32,711 nt of DNA, from NCBI GenBank assembly GCA_946479615.1, contig CAMLGR010000037.1:1-32711 (forward strand), given 5' to 3'. Position 1 is the stretch's first letter; each line of letters opens with the position of its first letter. Source of the DNA: an uncultured Bacteroidota bacterium. GTDB lineage: Bacteria > Bacteroidota > Bacteroidia > Chitinophagales > Chitinophagaceae. Positions 1-7,078 of this stretch are shown one piece after another. The notes beneath the pieces were generated by a model. The model was not told the origin of the DNA, did not search any database, and saw only the letters and a list, made by a program, of their open reading frames with translations. Made by a program: the position numbers and the translations under genes.

Positions 1-24
1 ATTGGCCATCAAAATCCATATTAA

Positions 25-53
25 ATCCTTCCATCCGTGTCATCCGTGTTCCA
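25..53. repeat. Partial ATCCGTGTTC-family repeat (family E)
   Basis: Two tandem ATCCGTGT words end in a TTCCATT tail, matching the word that forms the arms of the complete inverted repeat at 16408-16635. The partner arm is not seen here and may lie left of the window. Confidence 0.5.
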
Positions 54-136
54 TTGCTCCTTACATAAATGGAAAGCGATCGAGCAAATGACGAAGCCAG
101 CAAAGAAATAATTTATCCAAAAAACAGTACTCATAA

Positions 137-165
137 AAAGCCTTCAACGTTGAATTGAAGGCTTT
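137..165. terminator. Hairpin, probable transcription terminator
   Basis: An 11-bp perfect stem (AAAGCCTTCAA, 137-147, with TTGAAGGCTTT, 155-165) closes a 7-nt loop. The T-run is better on the minus strand (TTTTT) than on the plus strand (TTT, then TTTT after a gap). No minus-strand gene ends here, so it most likely ends a plus-strand gene located before the window. Direction is unresolved. Confidence 0.5.
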
Positions 166-412
166 ACTGTTTTCATGAATCCCTGGTATAAAGCCCTGCT
201 TATTTAACAGCAGCATTGAAGCTATTAGCTGCGATTTAAAAAATTGTCCCCTTTGATCAACAGTTCAGGCAGCCCCTTATTATGATATCCATTTTGTAAA
301 GAAAGAAATTGACGGAATTCACCCACAAGTTGTCGTTTCTGCACCGCGTCAGATTCTGAAATGTGCTTCATCTTTGTATTGTCAATCAAATCAAAGAAAA
401 TTAAATAGCGTT

Positions 413-1288
413 ATGAAAAATTTATCCGACACACGCAATATTCTTACATCAATACTGCTAATTGCCATCGCAATATGTACAGCATCTTCTTCAACTGCCC
501 AGCAAATCAAACCTTCCGGCAGTGGCTATGCACCTGTTAATGGCATCAACGTTTATTACGAAGTTTATGGTGAAGGCAGACCTGTTGTTTTACTGCATGG
601 TGCTTTTATGACAATTGATATGAACTGGGGGCAATTAATTCCTGAACTGGCGAAAACTAGAAAAGTAATCGCTGTTGAATTGCAGGGACATGGACATACC
701 CAGTATTCCGATAGAAAATTATCGCATGCTACTTTAGCGAACGATGTAAAAAAAGTAATGGATTACCTGAAAATCGACAGCGCTGACCTGGTTGGATATA
801 GTTTTGGCGGCACTGTGGCTTACCAGTTTGCTATCCAAAGTCCTGAACGGGTAAGAAGATTAGTGATCATTTCTTCTACTTATAAAAGTAATGGCTGGTT
901 ACCTGAAGTAGCCAATGCATTTAAAAAAATGAAGCCTGAAATGTTTGCCAATAGTCCTATGCAAACCGCATACGAGGCAATAGCGCCTGATAAAACAAAA
1001 TGGACAAAATTCCTGCAACAGATGATGGCTTTCGCTGCGTTACCCTTCAATTTAGGTGATGCCAATATCCCGAAAATTACTGCGCCTGTATTGATCATAT
1101 CCGGCGACAATGATGGATTGGATAAAATCGAGTTGATGAAAACATATAAATTATTGGGAGGCGATGTTTCTGCCGACCTGGGCACCATGCCAAAATCTCA
1201 ATTGGCTATTGTTCCTTCACAAAGTCATGTCAGCCTGATGATGCAGACGACAACGATTTTGAATTACCTGGATAATTTTTTAAAATAA
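413..1288 (+). CDS. Secreted alpha/beta-fold hydrolase
   Basis: About 291 aa. An N-terminal signal peptide (hydrophobic stretch near residues 11-26, ending ...SSSTAQ) points to export. The hydrolase fold shows the oxyanion-hole motif VVLLHG, the nucleophile elbow GYSFGG with Ser130, an acid in GDNDG (Asp234) and a catalytic His272 in SQSHVSL. The order Ser-Asp-His and the spacing fit the family. The substrate cannot be told from sequence; esterase, lactonase and haloperoxidase-like members share this layout. The ATG at 413 is preferred over an upstream TTG at 374 because the extra 13 residues would sit in front of a normal signal peptide. The gene stands alone, followed by an 89-nt gap before the next plus-strand gene. 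Confidence 0.85.
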   Translation: MKNLSDTRNILTSILLIAIAICTASSSTAQQIKPSGSGYAPVNGINVYYEVYGEGRPVVLLHGAFMTIDMNWGQLIPELAKTRKVIAVELQGHGHTQYSDRKLSHATLANDVKKVMDYLKIDSADLVGYSFGGTVAYQFAIQSPERVRRLVIISSTYKSNGWLPEVANAFKKMKPEMFANSPMQTAYEAIAPDKTKWTKFLQQMMAFAALPFNLGDANIPKITAPVLIISGDNDGLDKIELMKTYKLLGGDVSADLGTMPKSQLAIVPSQSHVSLMMQTTTILNYLDNFLK

Positions 1289-1377
1289 CAGGATAAATAA
1301 TCACCGGGGATGAAAACGAAGATCCGGTGCACAGTTAAAACGAATACCTTTTATCTACATCATAAAAAACGAATACA

Positions 1378-1971
1378 ATGAGGAAAATAATTGTTTTGTC
1401 AATGATCACACTGGATGGTGTTATGCAGGCGCCCGGCGGACCCGGGGAAGATGTATCAGGCGGTTTCCAATATGGCGGCTGGACAGCATCTTATGGCGAC
1501 GAGATTTTTGGTAAGATCATGGAAGAAGAATTGAAACCGGCCGATTATCTTTTGGGCAGAAAAACATTTGAGATTTTTGCCTCCTACTGGCCTCATCATG
1601 CTGAATTTTGGCCGGGCATCAATGACGGCACCAAATACGTTTTATCACAGACTATGAAAAAATCAGGTTGGAAAAATACCATCTTCCTCAACACTGTGGC
1701 AGATATCGAAAAGATGAAGCATTCGGAGGGAGCCGACATCCAGGTTTGGGGCAGCAGCAAGCTCGTTCAACTCTTGCTTACACATGATCTTGTAGACGAA
1801 CTGCGGCTTAAAATTTACCCGTTAACTCTTGGTGAAGGAAAAAGATTATTCGAAAACAGCGCGATACCGGCAGCATTTACGCTAACAGAAAGTCATATAA
1901 CATCAAAAGGAGTTATCATAGCCAATTACAAGCGGGCCGGGGAAGTGAGTACAGGCAATGTGGGACCATAA
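1378..1971 (+). CDS. Dihydrofolate reductase family protein (RibD C-terminal-like)
   Basis: 197 aa, cytoplasmic, no signal peptide. The N-terminus RKIIVLSMITLDGVMQAPGG is typical of the YwjB/YyaP-like branch of the RibD_C/DHFR fold. Further signs are the LLGRKTFEIFASYWP segment near residues 60-74 and the VWGSSKLVQLLLTHDLVDEL segment in the second half, which is the usual G-S-x-x-L-x-x-x-L-L nucleotide-binding part. Such proteins are predicted NADPH-dependent reductases, but most, including this one, have no known substrate, and it should not be taken as the true folate enzyme. It follows the hydrolase on the same strand with an 89-nt gap, so co-transcription is possible but not shown. Confidence 0.85.
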   Translation: MRKIIVLSMITLDGVMQAPGGPGEDVSGGFQYGGWTASYGDEIFGKIMEEELKPADYLLGRKTFEIFASYWPHHAEFWPGINDGTKYVLSQTMKKSGWKNTIFLNTVADIEKMKHSEGADIQVWGSSKLVQLLLTHDLVDELRLKIYPLTLGEGKRLFENSAIPAAFTLTESHITSKGVIIANYKRAGEVSTGNVGP

Positions 1972-1988
1972 GAAAGCGGGTAAGAAAA

Positions 1989-2021
1989 AAGGGACAAGTT
2001 GATATTTCTAACTTGTCCCTT
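1989..2021 (-). terminator. Rho-independent terminator of tRNA-Lys
   Basis: A perfect 12-bp stem (1989-2000 with 2010-2021) and 9-nt loop lie 4 nt past the 3' end of the tRNA on the minus strand, followed in that direction by a T-run (six T including the stem end). The plus-strand side lacks a T-run, so the direction is minus. The converging reductase gene may also use it. Confidence 0.85.
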
Positions 2022-2025
2022 GATG

Positions 2026-2099
2026 TGACCCCCCTGGGGCTCGAACCCAGGACCTACTGATTAAGAGTCAGTAGCTCTAACCAACTGAGCTAGGGAGTC
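2026..2099 (-). tRNA. tRNA-Lys (anticodon CTT)
   Basis: Read on the minus strand, the 74-nt sequence folds as a full cloverleaf. The acceptor stem is GACTCCC with GGGGGTC (one T-G pair) and discriminator A. The D arm contains AGCTCAGTTGGTTAGAGC. The anticodon stem ACTGA/TCAGT encloses CTCTTAA, and the T arm is CTGGG-TTCGAGC-CCCAG. The loop gives anticodon CTT, decoding AAG lysine. The 3' CCA is not encoded. It has its own promoter (2107-2135) and terminator (1989-2021), so it is a single-gene unit. Confidence 0.97.
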
Positions 2100-2106
2100 G
2101 GGGCTG

Positions 2107-2135
2107 CAAATATAAAGCATCCGGGTTAATTACAA
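2107..2135 (-). promoter_or_regulatory. Bacteroidota-type promoter of tRNA-Lys
   Basis: On the minus strand a perfect -7 element TATATTTG (2107-2114; consensus TAnnTTTG) sits 7 nt before the mature tRNA end. A TTG -33 element (2133-2135) lies 18 nt upstream of it. Match and position are what the primary Bacteroidota sigma factor uses. Confidence 0.75.
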
Positions 2136-2212
2136 TGAATGCCGGTACCTGTAAATGTTTACCGGGATAACAGGAAGGAATTGAAATAGGAACAGTATGA
2201 TCTGCTTATTCT

Positions 2213-2791
2213 TTACACATCAAGTAATCCTTTCCCTTTAAGAATATGTTTCTGGTATTTTTCAATCCGCGATTCCCTGGTTTTGGATTGTTTGGGTGCA
2301 GCAAAGTAAAGAAGATAACCCCGTTGCCGTCCCGGTGTGAGTGCTGTAAAAGCTTTTTTCAATGCAGGTAGTTTCTCCAGCTTTTTTTTAAATTCTTCGG
2401 GCATGCTGAATTCAGTGGTCTTTTTCAGCTTCACTTTCAAACCGGCTTTTTCCACCTCGATCGCTTCATAGATATAAGCCTTCAATACAGGTTTCAGGCT
2501 AACGATCTCTTTTACATTCGTAAAGCGCACCTGCCTGGCCGCCTGCACATTTTTTGTCTGCCGGATCAGTATGCCTTCGGCATCATGCAGCAAGGCGCCT
2601 TTAAAGAACAGGAAGGCACAATATTCTTTAAATGTATGTATCAACACGATATTGCTTTGTTCAAGCGTGTAGCAGGGACAACCCCATTTCAATTCCTCCG
2701 TCAATCCACAATCAAGAGCAATCTTTCTTAGTTGTTCCAGCTCCTTTTCCCATTTTTTGTCTTCAAAATAAAAATCAACTTTCGGATTCAT
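2213..2791 (-). CDS. YdeI/OmdA-like protein with DUF1801-type N-terminus
   Basis: 192 aa, no signal peptide or membrane segment. Residues about 1-110 resemble the DUF1801/YdhG fold (ELKWGCPCYTL, then FKEYCAFLFFKGALL). The C-terminal part carries the OmdA-type signature with PEEFKKKLEKLPALKKAFTA followed by LTPGRQRGYLLYFAAPKQSK and a basic tail (ESRIEKYQKHILKGKGL). This two-part layout is that of Bacillus YdeI-like proteins; the biochemical role is unknown. It lies 30 nt downstream of the DUF4256 gene on the same strand, so the two are probably co-transcribed. Confidence 0.8.
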   Translation of the reverse strand: MNPKVDFYFEDKKWEKELEQLRKIALDCGLTEELKWGCPCYTLEQSNIVLIHTFKEYCAFLFFKGALLHDAEGILIRQTKNVQAARQVRFTNVKEIVSLKPVLKAYIYEAIEVEKAGLKVKLKKTTEFSMPEEFKKKLEKLPALKKAFTALTPGRQRGYLLYFAAPKQSKTRESRIEKYQKHILKGKGLLDV

Positions 2792-2821
2792 GCAATTCTG
2801 TTTAGTGTGACCCTACAAAAA

Positions 2822-3388
2822 TCAGACCCGCAGCGAACCACGGAATCCCCTGACTGCATAATATGATTGCGCCCCATTGTGATATACGAACACGGCGCCA
2901 TAACGATAATCGGCGAAGATCGCACCACCCAACTCCCGGATCGGATCAGGCGTTTTTAACCAGCTCGATGTTTTGGTATCGAAATTCCCCCATTGCTGCA
3001 GTTGCCGGTATTCTTCTTCAGTTAACAACTCTATTCCCATAGCTGCTGCCATATCGATCGCGTTATTCGCAGGGCGGTGTTCTTTTCTCGATTCCAGTCC
3101 TTCGTTATCATAACAAATACTCCGGCGGCCCTTCGGACTTTCGGGCGAGCAATCATAAAATACATAGTCGCCCGTTTTCTTATCATGCAGTACAACATCC
3201 GGTTCACCACCGGTGGTTTCCATTTCATAGAGTGACCATAGCTTTTCCGGGCTGGCTTCCAGCTTTGCCTGCACATTCGTCCATTCAACACCCTTGTGCC
3301 GGGCCCTGTTTTTCTCAAAGCGGATTTTTAATACACTCAATAATTCCTGCTGCTGAGCGGATGATAGTTTCTTTTTGGTAGTACCCAT
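2822..3388 (-). CDS. DUF4256 domain-containing protein
   Basis: 188 aa, soluble. Recognised as DUF4256 from the overall pattern: an N-terminal helical part (LSSAQQQELLSVLKIRFEKN), then GGEPDVVLHD, YVFYDCSPESPKGRRSICYD, a long helix with AAAMGIELLTEEEYRQLQ, and the C-terminal GGAIFADYRYGAVFVYHNGA. Length is normal for the family. The function is unknown. It is the first gene of a probable two-gene unit with the YdeI/OmdA-like gene, starting just beyond a long inverted repeat (3396-3510) that separates it from the DoxX gene. Confidence 0.8.
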   Translation of the reverse strand: MGTTKKKLSSAQQQELLSVLKIRFEKNRARHKGVEWTNVQAKLEASPEKLWSLYEMETTGGEPDVVLHDKKTGDYVFYDCSPESPKGRRSICYDNEGLESRKEHRPANNAIDMAAAMGIELLTEEEYRQLQQWGNFDTKTSSWLKTPDPIRELGGAIFADYRYGAVFVYHNGAQSYYAVRGFRGSLRV

Positions 3389-3395
3389 TTTATTC

Positions 3396-3510
3396 AGGTG
3401 TTAGGTGTTAAGTTTTAAGTGTTAGGTGTTAAATGTTAGATGCTAGATGAGAAATCTCCTGGCATAGAACCGTTCACATCTAACACTTAAAACTTAACAC
3501 CTAAAACCTA
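3396..3510. repeat. Long inverted repeat, TTAAGTGTTAG family (family C)
   Basis: The left part (about 3396-3442) is made of repeated GTGTTAGG/TTAAG words. The right arm (3475-3510) is its reverse complement over about 36 nt with roughly four mismatches. The right arm ends exactly one base before the stop codon of the DoxX gene, so the hairpin would lie in its 3' UTR. The DUF4256 start codon is only a few bases from the other end. Confidence 0.85.
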
Positions 3511-3885
3511 TTACAGAATGATCTTCCTGTCCGCGGGTCTGAAATACCAGGATACTAATGTCAGTGCCAATAATAGTATCGCTCCGCCGATTTCTTTCAG
3601 TGGATTACCGACGGCGATATGAGAAAAAATGGCTCCTGACATGATAAAGAAAAATCCTGCATATGTCCATTCTTTTAATAAAGGAAATTTAGGAATAAGT
3701 ACGCTGATTACACCCAGAATTTTCCAGACACCAATTATTGTCAGGAAAAAAACAGGATAACCCATATTGATAATAAACGCTGTTTCCGATTTCAGGTGAA
3801 GTACCTGCACGATACCGGTTGACAGCATTCCCAATGCCAGCCAGAGGGTGGCGACCCAGTAAATGATTTTATTACGCTTTGTCAT
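3511..3885 (-). CDS. DoxX-like family membrane protein
   Basis: 124 aa with four predicted membrane helices, around residues 8-27, 40-64, 72-92 and 97-114. The opening RNKIIYWVATLWLALGMLS and the internal GVWKILGVISVLIPKFPLLK-EW segment are typical of DoxX-like_4 proteins. These are found again and again downstream of an ArsR regulator and an AHSA1/SRPBCC gene, as here; the gap to the SRPBCC gene is 6 nt. The molecular role is not established. The stop codon touches the family C inverted repeat. Confidence 0.85.
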   Translation of the reverse strand: MTKRNKIIYWVATLWLALGMLSTGIVQVLHLKSETAFIINMGYPVFFLTIIGVWKILGVISVLIPKFPLLKEWTYAGFFFIMSGAIFSHIAVGNPLKEIGGAILLLALTLVSWYFRPADRKIIL

Positions 3886-3891
3886 GGTTGA

Positions 3892-4359
3892 TTATTTTGA
3901 TTTACCAACGATATCCTGCAGGCGGTCATGCGCCATATTGATACCATATTCAAAAGGCATTTTCAACACCTGGTCACGCTGTTCGGCCGACCGGTAGATG
4001 ACATGCATGGTAAGTTTGCTCCTGTCATCTGTTAACGATTCAAATTCGAGGAACTCGAGTTGCACATCGAAGGGTGTATTCTCCATTTCGAAAGTGCGGG
4101 TGATCCGTTGATTGGGAGTAAATTCATGAATCACACCATTGGCACGGAATACCACGTTTCCTTTGGGGTCGGATGTTTCAATCTGCCAACTGCCATGTTT
4201 TTTATTTTCCTGCTTGATTACTTTCGTTCCCATCCATTGTTCTACAATTGCAGGTTCTGTATAGGCTTTGAAGAGCAGTTCCAGGGGCAGGTCAAATTCA
4301 CGGGTGATCAGTAAATCCTGTTTGCCGTCTTCTGCATTGATCTTTGTTTTCCGTTCCAT
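3892..4359 (-). CDS. SRPBCC (AHSA1-type) domain protein
   Basis: 155 aa, a single START-like helix-grip domain. The entry strand LLITREFDLPLELLFKAYTE, the EQWMG motif, the NGVIHEFTPNQRITRTFEM middle strand and the C-terminal long helix (MPFEYGINMAHDRLQDIV) match the AHSA1 branch. Such proteins bind hydrophobic ligands or act as co-chaperone-like factors; the ligand here is unknown. It sits between arsR (6-nt gap) and the DoxX gene (6-nt gap), so the three form one tight operon and this protein probably works in the response controlled by the ArsR regulator. Confidence 0.88.
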   Translation of the reverse strand: MERKTKINAEDGKQDLLITREFDLPLELLFKAYTEPAIVEQWMGTKVIKQENKKHGSWQIETSDPKGNVVFRANGVIHEFTPNQRITRTFEMENTPFDVQLEFLEFESLTDDRSKLTMHVIYRSAEQRDQVLKMPFEYGINMAHDRLQDIVGKSK

Positions 4360-4365
4360 GATGAT

Positions 4366-4689
4366 CTATTTTTTGGGTTTATACTTTTTCATGATTGATT
4401 CAAGTTTATCAAACCGGTCGTCCCACATCTTGCGGAAGGGTTCGATGAAGTCAGCTACCTCTTTCATTTTTTTTGCATTGATATGGTAATAAATTTCTCT
4501 CCCGTTTTGATCCTGCTGCAATAGTTCGCATTCCGTCAATATCTGCAAATGTTTGGATACTGTGGGACGGGCCGTATCGAAATTAGAAGCGATCGCGCCG
4601 GCTGTCATGGATTGTGTAGCAACCAGCAACAGGATAGCCCGGCGGGTAGGGTCTGCGATGGCCTGGAATACATCTCTTCTTAAATTCAT
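4366..4689 (-). CDS. ArsR-family transcriptional regulator
   Basis: 107 aa, winged helix-turn-helix. The N-terminal [20 protein letters not shown] is the family hallmark. The recognition helix lies in [18 protein letters not shown], and the wing is [14 protein letters not shown]. There is no obvious metal-binding ELCVCDL box, so it belongs to the non-metal group commonly paired with SRPBCC proteins. It heads a three-gene operon. Its promoter overlaps a perfect 8-bp inverted repeat (4702-4725), which fits autoregulation as a repressor. The inducing signal is unknown. Confidence 0.92.
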   Translation of the reverse strand: MNLRRDVFQAIADPTRRAILLLVATQSMTAGAIASNFDTARPTVSKHLQILTECELLQQDQNGREIYYHINAKKMKEVADFIEPFRKMWDDRFDKLESIMKKYKPKK

Positions 4690-4701
4690 TATGAAGCTAT
4701 T

Positions 4702-4739
4702 TGACTACAAATATATGTGTAGTCATTCAGCTACACAAA
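4702..4739 (-). promoter_or_regulatory. arsR operon promoter with palindromic operator
   Basis: On the minus strand, TTTG (4736-4739), a 20-nt spacer and TATATTTG (4708-4715) form a full Bacteroidota promoter. A perfect inverted repeat TGACTACA-N8-TGTAGTCA (4702-4709 and 4718-4725) covers the -7 element. A further half-site CTACAC (4731-4736) reaches the -33 element. A dimeric ArsR protein bound here would block the polymerase. Confidence 0.8.
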
Positions 4740-5128
4740 TTTTTTTGCCTGGTTTATCCTGGATATCCGGCAACCTTTCTACAAAAAGTCAATTGTTCCG
4801 GAAGCCTTTTTCAGCCAGGTCGCTCAGTCTCAGGAGGTTCCAAAGACAGGCTCCAATTCTCCGGTAACCCCTGCCAGAACGCGTGTAAGAGATTGATAAT
4901 TAATCAATTAATTTTTAACTAAAAAAACATCCGGGATACGTAGTTTTTCAGACCGGGAAACCTTTCAATTTGCTAATTTTGATATCTACTCCCCTAACCC
5001 ATACAAATTCTCCCATTATCCAACTGTTTTGATCAAGAAAGGAGATCGTTTATTAACCCATTTATTCGGCTTGTTCTATTGATTGGTAAGGATGATTTAA
5101 ACAAAATAAAATAAAGAAGGGGGGCCGT
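4740..5128. other. Long intergenic region, no gene seen
   Basis: This gap lies between the divergent arsR operon and the small acidic gene at 5129. The open frames here have no homology I recognise and poor codon character. It contains a small perfect inverted repeat ATTGAT-N5-ATCAAT (around 4893-4910) and a -7-like TAATTTTG at 4974-4981. If that is the promoter, the acidic gene has a leader of roughly 140 nt. Confidence 0.5.
4974..4981 (+). promoter_or_regulatory. Possible -7 element for the small acidic gene
   Basis: TAATTTTG fits TAnnTTTG exactly, but no TTTG -33 element lies at the usual distance and the start codon is about 150 nt downstream. Treat as tentative. Confidence 0.3.
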
Positions 5129-5398
5129 ATGTACACTTATGATTTGATGGAAAAAGGATGTTATTACCTGGTAAAAGAAAAAGAAGGTGACCCGATCACC
5201 CTGATCAAGGTTGCCGTGGAAACCGATCATTGCCTGTTTATCCAGCGTTTTGACGATCCTACACTGACAGAATGGAAATTGAAAAAAGATAACCTGGCCG
5301 ATATTATCGAGTGCCTCACAGACGAAGCGGTGAAAGAATGGGAAGAACATTATACTACCGAAGACGCTTATTCTGAAGAGGAAGACGATGATGATTAA
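5129..5398 (+). CDS. Small acidic hypothetical protein
   Basis: 89 aa; family not recognised. It is strongly acidic, ending in EEEDDDD, with an N-terminal beta-rich part (CYYLVKEKEGDPITLIKVAV, then DHCLFIQRFDDPTLTEWKLK) followed by a helix (DEAVKEWEEHY). There is no signal peptide or membrane segment. A purine-rich GGGGGG stretch a few bases before the ATG could serve as ribosome-binding site. The orderly beta-beta-helix pattern and clean codon use suggest a real gene. A strong terminator follows at 5454-5501, which makes it a single-gene unit. Confidence 0.7.
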   Translation: MYTYDLMEKGCYYLVKEKEGDPITLIKVAVETDHCLFIQRFDDPTLTEWKLKKDNLADIIECLTDEAVKEWEEHYTTEDAYSEEEDDDD

Positions 5399-5453
5399 TG
5401 AGGCACTGGTCCTGGTTGCAGGAGCATAAACCATTCATGTATTTTACAAAGAG

Positions 5454-5501
5454 GGGTGATGGGAATGAATTATTTTTAATTCACACCAATCACCCTTTTT
5501 T
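5454..5501 (+). terminator. Strong terminator abutting the next start codon
   Basis: An 18-nt left arm (5454-5471) pairs with 5478-5495 at 15 of 18 positions around a 6-nt loop, followed by a run of six T (5496-5501). The ATG of the aminopeptidase begins at the very next base (5502). It should end transcription of the small acidic gene and, if read through, would bury the next gene's start region in a stem. Confidence 0.85.
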
Positions 5502-6965
5502 ATGCCCGCAACTTCAATCAAGCGCATTCTATTCTTCCTCACATTCATTGCGAGTTGCTGTTATGCAATGGCGCAGGAAGACCTTCCCAAAGATTACCTG
5601 ACCAAAGAATTTCATGCCGGTCGCCGCGCCGCCTTGCGGCAGGCCATGCCTGATAATTCAGTAGTGATGGTACTCGCCTATCCCACCCGCACTTTCTCCA
5701 ATGATGTCGACTATTTCTATCATCCCAATCCCGATATGTATTATTTCAGCGGTTACCGCGAGGCCAATTCATTGCTATTGATCTTTAAACAACCGCAGAC
5801 TGCTGCCGATGGCAGCCAGTATACCGAGCTTTTATTCGTGCAAAAAAGAAACCCGCAACAGGAAAAATGGACGGGCAAAAGATTGGGTACGGAAGGCGCT
5901 ATTAAAAACCTCGGCATCAAGACCTCTTATAATGGTGAAGAGTTCAGGGATTTCAATATTGATTTGTCAAAATTCGATAAGCTCATTTTCGATCGTATTC
6001 CCGACGACATGAATAAGAACGATTATGAAAAACCAGGTCTGTATGATCTTGTGCAAACCTTTAAACAAAAGGCAGGACTGCCTGATGATTATGCAGCAGA
6101 TAAAAGAGTGGACAATAAATTGTATTATCAACTCACCGCCGGGTTGCGTGAAATAAAGACACCCGAGGAAATGATATTGCTTCGCAAAGCTGTAGAAATA
6201 TCCTGCCAGGGACAAAATGAAGTGATGAAAGTCATGCAGCCTGATATGTCTGAACTGGAAATACAGGGATTGCATGAATATGTACATAAGAAATATGGAG
6301 CGGAAGGTGTCGGCTATGGATCGATTATCGGTTCCGGTGAAAATGGTTGTACCCTGCATTATGAAGAAAATACCAAAACCCGTATCGGCGCCTCGCTTGT
6401 ATTGATGGATGTAGGCGCAGAATACCATGGTTATTCATCTGATGTTACCCGCACTGTTCCTGCCAAAGGAAAGTTCTCAGCAGAGGAAAAGATCATTTAT
6501 CAACTGGTATACGATGCACAGGAAGCCGCTTTCACATTATTAAAAGATGGCGCCAAATGGAGCGATGCCGATAAAGCGGCCCGCACCGTGATCGAAGATG
6601 GTCTCTTAAAACTGGGTATTATCAAGGACAGGAAAGACGGACGTAAATATTACCCGCATGGTCTCTCCCATCATATCGGCCTGGATGTGCATGACCGGGG
6701 AAATTATAATACGTTGAAAAAAGGAATGGTGATCACGATAGAGCCTGGTATTTATATTCCGGCTAACAGTGACTGCGATAAAAAATGGTGGAGCATTGCC
6801 GTGCGTATTGAAGATGATGCGCTGGTAACGGAGAAAGGATATGAATTGCTTTCGGGGTTTGCTCCGCGTAAAATAGAAGATGTAGAAAAGATGATGTCGC
6901 AAAAGAGCGCGGTCGATGATTTCAAATTACCCGCATTGCAATCAGGAGAAAAGAAAGGTTTCTGA
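5502..6965 (+). CDS. Secreted Xaa-Pro aminopeptidase (M24B) with AMP_N domain
   Basis: 487 aa. A signal peptide (about residues 1-24, ending SCCYAMA-Q) indicates export, most likely to the periplasm. Residues about 30-170 form the aminopeptidase P N-terminal domain (FHAGRRAALRQAMPDNSVVM, then YFSGYREANSLLLI). Residues about 220-455 form the pita-bread domain with all five metal ligands: Asp303 and Asp314 (DVGAEYHGYSSDV), His390 (HGLSHHIGLDVHD), Glu414 (TIEPGIYI) and Glu437 (RIEDD). It should remove N-terminal residues before proline using two metal ions. No alternative start keeps the signal peptide, so translation begins one base after the terminator T-run. The convergent lipoprotein gene is separated by a CACATAGG inverted repeat. 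Confidence 0.93.
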   Translation: MPATSIKRILFFLTFIASCCYAMAQEDLPKDYLTKEFHAGRRAALRQAMPDNSVVMVLAYPTRTFSNDVDYFYHPNPDMYYFSGYREANSLLLIFKQPQTAADGSQYTELLFVQKRNPQQEKWTGKRLGTEGAIKNLGIKTSYNGEEFRDFNIDLSKFDKLIFDRIPDDMNKNDYEKPGLYDLVQTFKQKAGLPDDYAADKRVDNKLYYQLTAGLREIKTPEEMILLRKAVEISCQGQNEVMKVMQPDMSELEIQGLHEYVHKKYGAEGVGYGSIIGSGENGCTLHYEENTKTRIGASLVLMDVGAEYHGYSSDVTRTVPAKGKFSAEEKIIYQLVYDAQEAAFTLLKDGAKWSDADKAARTVIEDGLLKLGIIKDRKDGRKYYPHGLSHHIGLDVHDRGNYNTLKKGMVITIEPGIYIPANSDCDKKWWSIAVRIEDDALVTEKGYELLSGFAPRKIEDVEKMMSQKSAVDDFKLPALQSGEKKGF

Positions 6966-6970
6966 TTCAG

Positions 6971-7070
6971 CCTATGTGAAAAACTATACTTCTATGTGCT
7001 TATGTGGTGAGATTACACCAGTCAGCCTTTTTACCACATAGGCACATAGAAACATAGGTTTCACATAGGG
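6971..7070. repeat. CACATAGG-family inverted repeat, copy A1 (23-24-nt loop class)
   Basis: The left arm (6971-7008) and right arm (7033-7070) are reverse complements with a handful of mismatches. The loop (7009-7032) begins GAGATTAC and ends CCTTTTT. It starts 5 nt after the aminopeptidase stop and ends 8 nt before the convergent lipoprotein stop. The right arm is identical over 38 nt to that of copy A2. Confidence 0.92.
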
Positions 7071-7078
7071 TTATGGTA

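Larger units (their letters stand above)
1..412. other. Intergenic region, no gene seen
   Basis: No convincing coding frame is visible before the hydrolase at 413. The stretch holds a partial ATCCGTGT-type repeat (about 25-53) and a strong hairpin (137-165). The remainder is AT-rich without a recognised element. A TTG codon at 374 opens the hydrolase frame 13 codons early, but the ATG at 413 gives a better signal peptide. Confidence 0.6.

Noticed and set aside
374..412. TTG at 374 as start of the alpha/beta hydrolase
   Set aside because: It would put 13 polar residues before a good signal peptide; the ATG at 413 is better.
1303..1330. Hairpin CACCGG/CCGGTG after the hydrolase gene
   Set aside because: Short stem, large loop and no T-run; not convincing as a terminator.
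4553..4922. Plus-strand open frames antisense to arsR and running into the gap
   Set aside because: No recognisable domain, low-quality composition, and they overlap the arsR promoter and coding region.
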